This document shows, one piece after another, positions 51,908 to 61,295 of a stretch of 64,000 bases of DNA (positions are counted from its first letter, which is position 1; every line of letters begins with the position of its first letter). The translations under genes were made by a program, and so were the position numbers. A model generated the notes under the pieces. It was not told the DNA's origin. It did no database searches and worked only from the letters and a program-made list of their open reading frames with translations. Source of the DNA: VXYK01 sp965214565. GTDB lineage: Bacteria; Actinomycetota; Acidimicrobiia; Acidimicrobiales; Aldehydirespiratoraceae. The stretch is from assembly GCA_965214565.1 (NCBI GenBank), contig OZ243951.1:124001-188000 (forward strand), read 5' to 3'.

Positions 51908-52995
51908 CCGTCTGGTTCAACTGGCGGCAGGACTTCCGGGCAGCGCTGGCCGGCTGGATCGAGGCCAGGATCTACGTGGCCGCGGCTTACGTCACCACCT
52001 TGGCGATCGTCGACCACCTCGAACCACCACCAGCGTTCTCGCCGGTTGACGACGGGTTGATTCCTTGGGACGGTACCTGGTACCGCGACCTGGCGAGCGG
52101 GGGTTACGACTCACCCGGACTTGAGGGGGGAATTCGTTTCTTTCCGCTGTGGCCCCTGTTGGGTCGAGCCCTCGGTGCCGTTGGAGACCGACCCGACATC
52201 GCCTTGGTGATCGCGGCCAACCTGCTCGCTCTGGTTGCGGGAATGCTGGTGCACCGCATGGCTCTGCAAGAGACCGACGACCCGGAGACCTCCAGACATG
52301 TGGTGCGAGTCTTCTCACTGTTCCCGTCGGCTTTCGTGTTGGTGCTCGGCTACAGCGAGGCGCTCTTCTTGACGCTGGCTCTCGGTTTCGTCCTCTGCGC
52401 CCGCTCACGCAACTGGTGGGCCACAGCCCTATTGGGCTTCTTGGCCGGCTTGACACGACCGGTCGGCGGACTGCTGGCCCTGCCCGCTGCGGTGCGGGCC
52501 GCCAGAGAAGACCGGCGATCTCCGACGGCCTGGCTGGCCGTGGTTTCGGCACCGCTGGGCACTCTCAGCTTTCTTTGGTGGGCGGAACGCACCCAGGGGG
52601 GTTGGCGCGTCCCAATCGACGCGCAGGAAGAACTCCGGGGTTCCGCGGTTGAGCCGATCACCCGGATCAGCCGAGCGCTTGTCGACGGCGCTCGCGGTGA
52701 CGCGGGCGAATTGTTGCATGCGGGCGCCGCAGTGATCCTGCTGTTCCTGCTGGTAGTTGCGGTGCGCAAGCTGTCGACCGATCTGTGGGTGTACGCGGTT
52801 CCCTCAACCGTGTTGCTCTTCGCTGCTGAAAACCTGAACTCGATGGAACGCTACGCATTGGCCGTGTTTCCACTTGTGATCGCTGCGGGGATCGTGAGTC
52901 ACGCTTCGATGCTCCGGCGTTGGCTGCCCACCGCTTCGGCTGTTGCGATGACGTCCTTGACGATCTTGGCGCTGAACGGCATCTATGTCCCCTGA
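51904..52995 (+). CDS. PIG-V-like mannosyltransferase membrane protein
   Basis: A 363-residue membrane protein with about eight helices. PWDGTWYRDLASGGY in the first outer loop, GIRFFPLWPLLGR, the SEALFLTLALGF helix and FLAGLTRPVGG are the PIG-V/mannosyltransferase marks; the acidic residue in WDG is the usual catalytic one. It starts at GTG 51904 and overlaps the GT-C gene by 4 bp and the next GT4 gene by 11 bp, so the three are tightly coupled. Confidence 0.82.
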   Translation: MTVWFNWRQDFRAALAGWIEARIYVAAAYVTTLAIVDHLEPPPAFSPVDDGLIPWDGTWYRDLASGGYDSPGLEGGIRFFPLWPLLGRALGAVGDRPDIALVIAANLLALVAGMLVHRMALQETDDPETSRHVVRVFSLFPSAFVLVLGYSEALFLTLALGFVLCARSRNWWATALLGFLAGLTRPVGGLLALPAAVRAAREDRRSPTAWLAVVSAPLGTLSFLWWAERTQGGWRVPIDAQEELRGSAVEPITRISRALVDGARGDAGELLHAGAAVILLFLLVVAVRKLSTDLWVYAVPSTVLLFAAENLNSMERYALAVFPLVIAAGIVSHASMLRRWLPTASAVAMTSLTILALNGIYVP

Positions 52996-54079
52996 ACACA
53001 GCGACAACCCCGCGCCCCGCAACAACATTCGCGTCGGGATTGACGGCACTTCCCTGGTTGGAGCGCCCAGCGGAATCCACCAGACGACACGGGCCCTCGT
53101 GAATGCGCTTGGGGAGATTGACGGGATCGAGGTTCGAGGCTGGCTCTTGACCTTTCGCGGTGGTCGACCGGACACAGCAGTCCCGGTTCGGCGGTCGCGG
53201 GTGCCCGCCCGAGTCGCCCATCAGCTATGGCAGCGCAACGTCTGCAGCCTGGACCGACTGATCGTCGGATCGGTCGACATCGTCCATGGAACGAACTTCA
53301 CCGCACCGCCGACCGAGCGCTCGGTCATCACAGTCCAAGACCTCTCTCTGGTCCACCACCCGCAATGGTGTCGGCCCGAAGTAGTCGCCATGGTCAAGCC
53401 CCTGCAGGCCGCTGTCGACGCCGGGGCGACGGTACACGTGACCTCAACCGCAGTCGCCGATGAGGTGCACAACCGCCTCGGTGTACCGGAAGACAGAGTC
53501 GCGCTGGTCCCCCACGGAGTCGGACCCATCGTCGCGGGCGACGCCGAAGCCGGGCGCAGACTTGCCGGTTTCGACACGTACGTTCTCGTGCTCGGAACCG
53601 TGGAACACCGCAAGAACGTCGCCCTGATCGCCGATTCGCTGAGCTCGTTTCCCAACGACGTAGGCCTCGTGGTGGCCGGGCCACCGGGAAACGCCGAATC
53701 GACACTGCGCGTAGCGGCCGGTGATCGGAGGTTCGTCAGGCTCACTACAGTCACCGACGCCCAGAAGGCATCGCTGCTGCGGGGAGCCGCGGTGCTGGCT
53801 TTCCCCTCCCGCTACGAGGGGTTCGGACTGCCTCCGCTCGAAGCACTGTCGGTGGGCACTCCTGTTGTGGCCAGTTCGGTCGGTGCGCTACCAGAGTTGA
53901 TCGGTGACCAAGTAACGCTGGTACCCGACCACAACGATGCGGCATTCATCGAACAGCTTCACGCGGCAATGTCAACGCCACCAGTGGTGACAACAGAGCT
54001 TCAGGCCCGAATCACAGCGATGACCTGGCAGACCGCGGCGCAGCGGATGGCCCACGTCTACCGCAACCTGAAGAAGTAA
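52985..54079 (+). CDS. GT4 family glycosyltransferase
   Basis: A 364-residue GT-B transferase. VGIDGTSLVGAPSGIHQTT opens it, VLVLGTVEHRKNVALI begins the donor domain and FPSRYEGFGLPPLEALSVGTP has the E-x7-E motif. It resembles the mannosyltransferases of the WbaZ/MtfB group, but I cannot fix the sugar. The ATG lies within the end of the upstream gene. Confidence 0.87.
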   Translation: MSPEHSDNPAPRNNIRVGIDGTSLVGAPSGIHQTTRALVNALGEIDGIEVRGWLLTFRGGRPDTAVPVRRSRVPARVAHQLWQRNVCSLDRLIVGSVDIVHGTNFTAPPTERSVITVQDLSLVHHPQWCRPEVVAMVKPLQAAVDAGATVHVTSTAVADEVHNRLGVPEDRVALVPHGVGPIVAGDAEAGRRLAGFDTYVLVLGTVEHRKNVALIADSLSSFPNDVGLVVAGPPGNAESTLRVAAGDRRFVRLTTVTDAQKASLLRGAAVLAFPSRYEGFGLPPLEALSVGTPVVASSVGALPELIGDQVTLVPDHNDAAFIEQLHAAMSTPPVVTTELQARITAMTWQTAAQRMAHVYRNLKK

Positions 54080-54088
54080 ACTCTCACC

Positions 54089-55246
54089 GTGACCGCTGAA
54101 CCGACTCTGGGCATCGGGGGATCTGCGGCACCGTCCGCAGCGCAAACAACACCCGCTGAACCGACCCCAAGCATCGGGGGATCTGCGGCACCGTCCGCAG
54201 CGCAAACAACACCCGCTGAACCGACTCTGGGCATCGGGGGATCTGCGGCACCGTCCGCAGCGCAAACACGACCCGCTGAACCGACTCTGGGCATCGGGGG
54301 ATCTGCGGCACCGTCCGCAGCGCAAACAGGACCCGCTGAACCGACCCTGGACGTCAGCATCGTGTTGCCAGTGCACAACGAAGCACCGCACCTCGGAGAC
54401 GAACTGGCCCGAATATGCGCATCCATGGACGCCTCGGAATACTCCTGGGAACTCGTCATCGTCGACGACGGTTCCACCGACGGATCAGCAGACGTCTGCA
54501 AGGGCCTCCCCGGGGTCCGGGTCCTCTCAACGCCGCGGAACCGGGGCTCCGGGGCTGCGCGGCGTCTCGGCACCGAGGCTGCACGGGGACGCGTCGTGGT
54601 CTGGTCCGACGCAGACATGACCTACCCCAACGACCAGATTCCACAGCTGGTCGCAGAGCTCGGAAACGGCGATCACATCGTCGGTGCCAGAACCTCCGAA
54701 CAGGGCACGTTCAAGGTGTTCAGGGTGCCGGCGAAGTGGGCTGTCCGCCGTCTCGCCTCCTATCTGACACGGACCAGGATCCCGGACCTCAACTCAGGTT
54801 TCCGGGCATTCAGGCGTGATGTCGGCCTCCAGTTCACCCAACAGTTGCCGACCGGATTCTCGTGCGTCACCACGATCACCATGTCCTTCTTGATGAACGG
54901 CTACGAAGTCCGGTACGTGCCGATCGAGTACAAGCAGCGTGCCGGTCGCTCCAAGTTCCACTGGTTTCGCGACACCAGCCGCTACGTGCTGCAGGTGATC
55001 CGCATGATGCTGACCTATGACCCTCTGCGGGTGGCGTTGCCGATCGCGTCGGTTCTGGGGGTCGTGTTCGGTGCCAAACTCGGATACGACATCGTCGGCA
55101 AGGACTTCCGACCCGCCTCCAACACGCTGCTGTTGGGGTTCGCGGTGCTTCAGGTACTCGTGGTGGGACTGCTCGCAGACCTGGTAGTGAGGCTGAACCG
55201 TCCTACGAAGCTGATCCCGCCAGGCGATGTCGAGGAGACTCCCTAA
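54089..55246 (+). CDS. GT2 polyprenyl-phosphate sugar transferase with a repetitive N-terminus
   Basis: A 385-residue protein. Residues 1-87 are four 20-residue Ala/Pro/Gly/Ser-rich repeats. The GT2 domain starts at 89: VSIVLPVHNE, VIVDDGSTDGS, RGSGAARRLG, SDADMTYP (DxD), and DLNSGFRAFRRDV, as in dolichyl-phosphate glucose/mannose synthases and the GtrB group. Two membrane helices end the protein (about 305-330 and 345-370). It would make a polyprenyl-phosphate sugar for the GT-C enzymes. The GTG start at 54089 has no clear Shine-Dalgarno; translation may begin later, but no better start is seen before the domain. Confidence 0.82.
   Translation: MTAEPTLGIGGSAAPSAAQTTPAEPTPSIGGSAAPSAAQTTPAEPTLGIGGSAAPSAAQTRPAEPTLGIGGSAAPSAAQTGPAEPTLDVSIVLPVHNEAPHLGDELARICASMDASEYSWELVIVDDGSTDGSADVCKGLPGVRVLSTPRNRGSGAARRLGTEAARGRVVVWSDADMTYPNDQIPQLVAELGNGDHIVGARTSEQGTFKVFRVPAKWAVRRLASYLTRTRIPDLNSGFRAFRRDVGLQFTQQLPTGFSCVTTITMSFLMNGYEVRYVPIEYKQRAGRSKFHWFRDTSRYVLQVIRMMLTYDPLRVALPIASVLGVVFGAKLGYDIVGKDFRPASNTLLLGFAVLQVLVVGLLADLVVRLNRPTKLIPPGDVEETP
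54093..54345 (+). repeat. 60-bp in-frame tandem repeat, four copies plus a partial, each with a palindrome
   Basis: The period is exactly 60 bp. Each unit includes CTGCGG-CACCGT-CCGCAG, a perfect 6-bp inverted repeat with a 6-base loop, at 54123-54140, 54183-54200, 54243-54260 and 54303-54320. It encodes LGIGGSAAPSAAQT-type units. Confidence 0.95.
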
Positions 55247-55258
55247 CAGGCCCGCCTG

Positions 55259-56434
55259 CTAGCTGATCTGGGAGAGCAGCGATTGGTAGCGCCGTCGCAC
55301 GGCAGGCCAACTGAACGAGCGCTCCACGTACGACCGACCAGCTCGGGCCAGACCGGAGCGGAGTTCAGCGTCGTCCAGAAGACGGTTCATCGACACCTCG
55401 AACTCGACGAAGTTGCTGTACCAGAGACCCCCGCCGGACTGCGCACAGTGATCCCGGGTCGGGCCGCACCAACCGTTGACCAGCACGGGAGTCTCCGCCA
55501 GCCAGGCTTCGAGAACGACCAGCGAGAACGACTCCAGAGGTGACGGGTTGACCAGCACATCGGCAGCCGCGAGCAGACCGAACTTCTGCTCTTCAGACAC
55601 CGGGCCGACGCACACGACCCCCTCGCGGGACGGTATCTCGTCAACCACCGGACCCACGATCACCAGCTTGCCGCCGCCGCGCCGGGCTCGTGTCGCAGCA
55701 AAGAAGTCGACCAGTTCATGCGCGCCCTTGCTTCGCAGCACCCGGCCCAGGAACACCGCGAACGGTTCGTCTCCAAGACCGAACGTGCGACGTGCCGCCT
55801 GCGGATCAATCTCAAAGTCCGGCGCCTCGACCGGGAGGCCCGTCACAACCTGCGGGGTCAGCACCGTCGTCGGAAAACGGCCCGACACCAGTCGCTGTTC
55901 AGGACGGCTGTAGTGCGCGAGAGCCGACACCGAGTTGAACAGCTCGTCGAAGACCGGGAGCCGCAACGGTGGCTCCGGATGGGCAGCGGCATGCAACACC
56001 GTGGGTACACGGGCCACCGTCACACCCCGCACCGCGGGATGGTACATGTACGGAGTGAACGCGAGCACACCGCTGCGGACCTCAGCAACAGCTTCAATCA
56101 GGTCGGGGCTGGTGGGGCCCTGCTCGGAGACCCATTGACGGGCGTCCTGCATGCCGGCCTGTTCCGGATTCGCTAGGAGCCGATCACAGGAGGCCGCGAA
56201 ATCGGGGGAACGGGGATGGTCGACGCTGAACCGGGAGACGGAGACACCCTCCTCGTTCATGGTCCCCTCGGGGAATTCATCAACCCAGGTGTCGAAGGAG
56301 CGTGCCCGTGTAGTGAGAACCGATACGTCTAGTCCCTCGGCACTGAGTCGAGTTGCCAGCGCTCGGGCTCCCAGCTCCGCCCCGCCGACGACATCGGCTC
56401 CGTAACGGGGCGTGACGAAGGTGATGTCGCTCAT
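55259..56434 (-). CDS. GT4 family glycosyltransferase
   Basis: A 391-residue GT-B transferase. ITFVTPRYGADVVGGAELGA opens it, VFLGRVLRSKGAHELVDFF begins the donor domain, and NPSPLESFSLVVLEAWLAETP holds the E-x7-E motif. The ATG at 56432-56434 overlaps the upstream stop as ATGA; the longer frame upstream to 56701 would lie in the previous gene. It ends 12 bp from the convergent GT2 gene. Confidence 0.86.
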   Translation of the reverse strand: MSDITFVTPRYGADVVGGAELGARALATRLSAEGLDVSVLTTRARSFDTWVDEFPEGTMNEEGVSVSRFSVDHPRSPDFAASCDRLLANPEQAGMQDARQWVSEQGPTSPDLIEAVAEVRSGVLAFTPYMYHPAVRGVTVARVPTVLHAAAHPEPPLRLPVFDELFNSVSALAHYSRPEQRLVSGRFPTTVLTPQVVTGLPVEAPDFEIDPQAARRTFGLGDEPFAVFLGRVLRSKGAHELVDFFAATRARRGGGKLVIVGPVVDEIPSREGVVCVGPVSEEQKFGLLAAADVLVNPSPLESFSLVVLEAWLAETPVLVNGWCGPTRDHCAQSGGGLWYSNFVEFEVSMNRLLDDAELRSGLARAGRSYVERSFSWPAVRRRYQSLLSQIS

Positions 56435-57534
56435 CGCAGGTGCTGCTTCGACTTCAGCAAGTCCGACTTGAGCAGGTCCGCGAAGAACTCCTGCAGCTGC
56501 GGCCGTACCACCCCGGCGCGCAACTCGGAGGCTCGATCCGAACCGAGTTTCACCAAACGTTCGCGCAGCGGGTCGTCGCTGATGATCCGCTCCACCGCCG
56601 CCGCCACAACCGCAGGCGACTTGTCGTTGAGGACCAGGCCGGCCCCGGCCACGGTCTTCGGCACCGCTGCGGCGTCGAAGGCGACGACCGGCACGCCCCA
56701 CGCCATCGCCTCCAGAATCGGCACACAGAATCCTTCATGCTCGGACAGACACACGAACACGTCTGCTCGGCGGTACCACGACATCAACTCCGGGACCGTA
56801 ACCGAACCCTCAAAGGACACGGCATCCGCAATCCCGAGGTCCACTGCGAACTCCCGCAGCGCCTTCTCATACCTCGCGGAAGTCGGCGAACCCACCAGTA
56901 CCAGCTCGGCGGTCGGAATTTGTTGACGCAGCACAGCCATCGCAGCCAACAGGTCGTGCTGACACTTGTTGGGTGCCAACCGACCGACGAACAACACGGT
57001 CAACGCCGAGTCGTTCCGGTCTGCGGGACTCGGCTGCGATCCGGCAACCGGGAAAAGGGCATCGTCGGTCAGTACCGGGACCACCTCGACGCGCCGGCAC
57101 TCCAACTCGATCAATTCACGGGCGTTGAAATCCGAATCAGCAACCGCCACAACAGCTCTTCGGCAGAGGCCGGCGAGCTGGCGCCTGCCGAAGGCGAGCT
57201 CCGCTCCCAGAGTCGGCTCCCAACCGTAGAAGAACTCCGGAGGAGTCATATTGTGATAATTCAGCATCAACGGCTCGGGGCGCCCCAGAAGGTAGTCAAC
57301 CATTGGAGAACCGATCGAGACCTGATAGATCACCAGGTCGGGGTTCGGATCCCTGGCGTGGTGTCGGTAGTGACGCGCAAGATCCTCGGTCTCCGCGTTT
57401 AGGTGTGCCGTATAGATGGTGGAGTCGGCGCCGAGCCCGCGCAGCATCTGATCAACCGCGAGAGTGTGGAAACCCACCGCGTCGCGCCTCGCCAGTGAGG
57501 GTATGAACTGGTGAACAATCGGTCGTCGGCTCAC
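56431..57534 (-). CDS. GT4 family glycosyltransferase
   Basis: A 367-residue GT-B transferase. VHQFIPSLARRDAVGFHTL opens it, VLFVGRLAPNKCQHDLLAAM begins the donor domain, and SEHEGFCVPILEAMAWGVPVV has the E-x7-E motif. GTG 57532-57534 overlaps the upstream stop as GTGA. The last residues contain a DLLKS duplication made by a 15-bp tandem repeat (56449-56478). Confidence 0.86.
   Translation of the reverse strand: MSRRPIVHQFIPSLARRDAVGFHTLAVDQMLRGLGADSTIYTAHLNAETEDLARHYRHHARDPNPDLVIYQVSIGSPMVDYLLGRPEPLMLNYHNMTPPEFFYGWEPTLGAELAFGRRQLAGLCRRAVVAVADSDFNARELIELECRRVEVVPVLTDDALFPVAGSQPSPADRNDSALTVLFVGRLAPNKCQHDLLAAMAVLRQQIPTAELVLVGSPTSARYEKALREFAVDLGIADAVSFEGSVTVPELMSWYRRADVFVCLSEHEGFCVPILEAMAWGVPVVAFDAAAVPKTVAGAGLVLNDKSPAVVAAAVERIISDDPLRERLVKLGSDRASELRAGVVRPQLQEFFADLLKSDLLKSKQHLR
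56449..56478 (-). repeat. 15-bp duplication near the 3' end of a GT4 gene
   Basis: CGACTTCAGCAAGTC and CGACTTGAGCAGGTC (plus-strand reading) lie side by side and encode DLLKS twice, a few codons before the stop. Confidence 0.8.
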
Positions 57535-58508
57535 TGTGGCTGAGCCGTGACCAGAGTTGTCACCCGTGAGCCGTCCAATTCGGACGACTCGACGACGCAA
57601 CCGCGATTCGCCAGCAGGTGGGCCCATGTCGCAGGGGACAGACCCACACCGCGCAACAGCTCTGCTTCGGGACCTGAGCGGGTTAGAACATCCGCGACCG
57701 CGACCACGATCCGGCCTGACGGATCAACACAACGCAGCGCCTCGTCGATCAGCGTCGACAGTTCGACCGGTCCGAGGCGCTCCACTGAACGCGTCAGCAC
57801 CACACCAGCGAGCGAACCGTCGACGATCCTGTCCAAGTGCTCGAATGGCATCGCCACCCGAAGGTCCAGGCCCTCGTCCACGCCATCGCTGATCACCTCA
57901 GCCGACTCGTCGACGCCGTGCGCGGCGACTCCCGCGCGGACCAGTGCCGAAACGATCCGACCGCTGCCGCACGACACCACCGCCACCGGCCCGTTGCTGC
58001 CCGAGAGCAGGTTTGCCACGGCCTCTCCCAAGACCATGTCGGCATCGGGAACAGCATCAACGAACTGCCCCATGATCTCGGCGGTGCGGGTATCATCTTC
58101 GAGTCGAGAGATGCGCTGTTCCAGCGAACGCAACAGACTCACCAAAAAATGGTTGAAGGCATTCATCTGATCAGCCAGATACCGCAGATACCAGCGTGTG
58201 AGCCTGAGCACGGTGTCTTTGACCTGTCGTACGCCCCTTCGTTTGCCTGTCGGTGCGTCAACGTTGAGCAACGACAAGTCGTTGACGCAACCGAGGAGGT
58301 GCTCGGCATGCACCTTGAGGTCCGCTGGCGAGTCGGTGTCATGATTCACCGTCGCAGCACCCGGAACTGAGCGTGCCCAGGCTTCAGAGATCTCCCCCTC
58401 TTGAACCACCAGAGCCGGGTTGCTCTCCCTGCGCTGTTGAGCCTCTGTTTGGATCTCCTCTTGAATGCGGCTGACGTATTCGCGAGCAGCCGTTGCGTCA
58501 TTCTGCAC
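57531..58508 (-). CDS. Methyltransferase-like protein with helical N-terminus
   Basis: A protein of about 325 residues. The first 180 residues are helical (charged stretches such as YVSRIQEEIQTEAQQRRE). From about 190, VAVVSCGSGRIVSALVRAG resembles the SAM-binding loop of class I methyltransferases, although the usual GxGxG is SCGSG here. The later parts fit the fold (GVVLTRSVERLGP, GRIVVAVAD). No methyl acceptor can be named. I prefer GTG 58508; a TTG at 58577 would overlap the upstream gene by 41 bp. It is coupled to the GT4 gene through a GTGA overlap. Confidence 0.6.
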   Translation of the reverse strand: MQNDATAAREYVSRIQEEIQTEAQQRRESNPALVVQEGEISEAWARSVPGAATVNHDTDSPADLKVHAEHLLGCVNDLSLLNVDAPTGKRRGVRQVKDTVLRLTRWYLRYLADQMNAFNHFLVSLLRSLEQRISRLEDDTRTAEIMGQFVDAVPDADMVLGEAVANLLSGSNGPVAVVSCGSGRIVSALVRAGVAAHGVDESAEVISDGVDEGLDLRVAMPFEHLDRIVDGSLAGVVLTRSVERLGPVELSTLIDEALRCVDPSGRIVVAVADVLTRSGPEAELLRGVGLSPATWAHLLANRGCVVESSELDGSRVTTLVTAQPQ

Positions 58509-58536
58509 GCGCAGAAGCCTAGCGAGGAACAGGGGC

Positions 58537-61266
58537 CTAGCGGATTGCCCTGCTGTGTCGGCGAAACCCTCCAACAAGGAGCAAGCCCGATGCCAGTAGA
58601 ACCCCGAACACCGCTAGGAGCAGGCTGATTCCCAGATGACGCGGGCGGAATCTCAAGCTGACCGAGTGTTCACCCTCCGGCACGGCGACTCCCATGAACG
58701 CCGCGTCCGCGGTGACGATCTCGGCGTCTCGGCCGTCGACTGTCGCGGACCAGCCCGGATAGTCGGAGACCGAGACCACCACCAGCGCAGCCCGGTCGGC
58801 GCGCACCACGGCGTCGACGCGGTCCCGGCCAACAGAGACACTCACCACTTCGAGGTCCGCGTTCCGCGCCGGGACTGTGGGGAGCCCCAGATCAGAGTCG
58901 ACCACCGCTGACCGGTCGCCGACCCCACGCGCTGCAACCTCCGCCGCCGCGGTCTGCGGATCAGCCTCGACCAGCGTTGCGTCGGCGAGCCGGACGAAAG
59001 CCGCTTCGGGGCGCTCAACCAGCAGGACGTCACCGGTCCGAGCGAGACGGAATTCGTCGTCCCCGGCTACCATGCCGACCGTCAACTCCTCAGACTCGTC
59101 TACCCCCACGAGCAGTACGCCCTTCGGCGAAGGCGACGCGACCTCAACCGACACCGGCATGCCGGCGCGAAGGTCCTCCCCTAGGAATGCGAACGACTCC
59201 AGACCGGTGCTCTGTGGCGCTACAGACCGGCTCTCGGTGCTGCTTTGGCCGCCGGCCTCGATACGGACGTCGAGCACACCACCAGTATTCGACACCACTT
59301 CAACCAGGACCGCTCGCAGGCCCCCGTCGGGTGACGACAACGTGGTTCTGAGTGGCCCTGCCGACGGATCCGATCCTTCAGCAGCGGGTGGCGGTGCAAT
59401 CAGGGTGCCGGGCGGTCGACTGTCGGGGAACTGTGCCCAAACCCCGACAGCCATTGCGTCCCAGACCGGCGAAGCAATATCGGCATCGAAGGGAATGTAG
59501 GGCCAGGTCACCGAGCCCCGCTCCTGCCCGAGTGTGATCGCGTCGGGAACCTCCGCTCGCAGCAGGGCGTTGTAGCCCCGAGACTTGAACAACTGCCCGC
59601 GGGCATCGTCGATATCGAACAATGCGGTCGTCGAAGGGAAGAATGTCCAGCCTTCACCGCTGAGTCGCTCACCAGGTGCGAGCAGCTTCTCGACCTCGGC
59701 GTGAGCCGGTGTCGCCGTCACCTGCTCGGCTTCCTCGACGATCGTCGGCACGGGCATCGCGAAACTCAAGAGCTCAAAACCAACGATGGCCACAAACGCC
59801 CAACCGGCCGCCGCGGGAATCAACCAGCCACGAAGCCGGGCCAGGATCACCACGGCCACCGCGAGCGCACACAACACCGGTACCACCGAGACCGACAGCA
59901 CCGCGCGCAGCGCATCGTGGGACTGGGCCGCGTCCAGCCAGTCACCCAGGAACGGCAGGAAGGCCAGGATCCCAACCGCGCCGACTGCCGACGACACAGC
60001 GATCCCCCGCTGAAGCGACCAACGCGGGGGCCCCGACCCCTGTCGCACGATCTGTTCCACACCGAAGGCCGCGACGAGGGCGACCCCCAGGTTCCACAGG
60101 ATCTTGCCTCTGGTCATCGCCCCGCTGGCAGCACCAGTCAACTCCCGAACCGGAACCGAGAGCGGGCCGCCGATGTAGGCGATCAACAGCCCCGACGCTC
60201 CGATCGCAACGAAGGCAGCCACCGCGGAGCGTTGCCGCCGATCACCGTTCGCAAGGCCCGTGACCACCCCGACAACTCCAAGCATCAACACCGAAGCCCC
60301 GACATAGGCATTGTGCTCGGTCCAGTTGACCTCACCGAACCAACCCGGACCGAACGCCCCATGCCCCCAGATCGCGGGCGCGACCGCGGTGAACAGGTAT
60401 TTCACGCCCGCCGAGGAATCAACGCTCCCCATTCGGTCGCTCGTATCGATCCAGTCGAGGTACTGCACGAACCCGATCAGATGCGGCGATGCCAACAACG
60501 CAGCCAACAGCACGGACACGGACCCGCAGAGCGCCAGCGACCTCAGATCAGCAATGCGCCTGCCTTCAGCGGTCCGCAACTCGGCCAACAGTCGAAAGGC
60601 CGTATAGATTGCGGCTGCGAACAGCACATATATCGTGACCTGCGGAAAGTTCGACCAGACCATCGCTGCCACCACGGCTCCCAGCGGGACCGCACGCCAC
60701 AACCTCGGATCTCGCAACAGTCTCTCCAGCGCCCACAACAGCCCAGGCGCCAACGCGGCTATCGTGGACTGAGGCCAGTTCATCCAGCCCACCATGAATC
60801 CACAGAACGCGAAGGCGATTCCGCTCACCAGGGCAGACACTCGCAGCAGGCCCAACGACCTTACGAATCCGTAGGTCAGGCCGATCGCTACCAGGGCGCG
60901 AATCGCCGCTACCAGCCCCGGCGCGAACCACTCTGGTGCAACCAGGTAACCCAGATTGAAGACCGGCAGACCACCCTTCATCGTGGGTTGACCGCCAGCG
61001 AGGTCCGGATTCCACCAGCCGACATCGCCGGAGCGGACGTCGGCAGCCAGCGGAGCCCAATGAGAGTGGATATTGATAGGATCCGTCGAACCCGTCTCCA
61101 ACGAGAAATCCTCTGACTGGTAGAAGTCGAACGGCGCCGCGTAGTTGTAGACAAAATCGCCGGCAATCAGACTTCCACCACCGAAAAGTGCTGGCCAGAA
61201 GGCAAAAAGAACCACACCGACGGCAACTAAGCCAGGCAGTCTTGACGCCGAGAAAACCTTGGCCAT
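58537..61266 (-). CDS. YfhO-like multi-pass membrane protein
   Basis: A 909-residue protein. About twelve membrane helices lie in residues 8-500, then an extracytoplasmic part of about 370 residues and a last helix near 880-900. GDFVYNYAAPFDFYQ, HSHWAPLAADVRSGDVGWWNPDLAGGQP and GGLPVFNLGYL in the first outer loop are like YfhO/GT-C membrane proteins that glycosylate teichoic-type polymers. The exact substrate is unknown. TAGCGT lies 8 bases before the ATG. It is divergent from the GT2 gene at 61296 with only 29 bp between. Confidence 0.82.
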   Translation of the reverse strand: MAKVFSASRLPGLVAVGVVLFAFWPALFGGGSLIAGDFVYNYAAPFDFYQSEDFSLETGSTDPINIHSHWAPLAADVRSGDVGWWNPDLAGGQPTMKGGLPVFNLGYLVAPEWFAPGLVAAIRALVAIGLTYGFVRSLGLLRVSALVSGIAFAFCGFMVGWMNWPQSTIAALAPGLLWALERLLRDPRLWRAVPLGAVVAAMVWSNFPQVTIYVLFAAAIYTAFRLLAELRTAEGRRIADLRSLALCGSVSVLLAALLASPHLIGFVQYLDWIDTSDRMGSVDSSAGVKYLFTAVAPAIWGHGAFGPGWFGEVNWTEHNAYVGASVLMLGVVGVVTGLANGDRRQRSAVAAFVAIGASGLLIAYIGGPLSVPVRELTGAASGAMTRGKILWNLGVALVAAFGVEQIVRQGSGPPRWSLQRGIAVSSAVGAVGILAFLPFLGDWLDAAQSHDALRAVLSVSVVPVLCALAVAVVILARLRGWLIPAAAGWAFVAIVGFELLSFAMPVPTIVEEAEQVTATPAHAEVEKLLAPGERLSGEGWTFFPSTTALFDIDDARGQLFKSRGYNALLRAEVPDAITLGQERGSVTWPYIPFDADIASPVWDAMAVGVWAQFPDSRPPGTLIAPPPAAEGSDPSAGPLRTTLSSPDGGLRAVLVEVVSNTGGVLDVRIEAGGQSSTESRSVAPQSTGLESFAFLGEDLRAGMPVSVEVASPSPKGVLLVGVDESEELTVGMVAGDDEFRLARTGDVLLVERPEAAFVRLADATLVEADPQTAAAEVAARGVGDRSAVVDSDLGLPTVPARNADLEVVSVSVGRDRVDAVVRADRAALVVVSVSDYPGWSATVDGRDAEIVTADAAFMGVAVPEGEHSVSLRFRPRHLGISLLLAVFGVLLASGLLLVGGFRRHSRAIR

Positions 61267-61274
61267 GGCCGCGC

Positions 61275-61280
61275 ACGCTA
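61275..61280 (-). promoter_or_regulatory. Candidate -10 box of the YfhO-like gene
   Basis: TAGCGT on the minus strand fits TANNNT, 8 bases before the ATG at 61266, within the 29-bp divergent gap. Confidence 0.35.
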
Positions 61281-61295
61281 TCGTCGCCGCAACCC

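Noticed and set aside
54093..54345. CRISPR-like array
   Set aside because: Repeats follow each other with no unique spacers and are read in frame as protein.
55259..55270. Terminator between the GT2 and GT4 convergent genes
   Set aside because: The gap is 12 bp and holds no hairpin.
59701..61116. 471-residue plus-strand ORF
   Set aside because: Antisense to the YfhO-like membrane protein; very polar and repetitive in composition, as expected for an antisense of hydrophobic codons.
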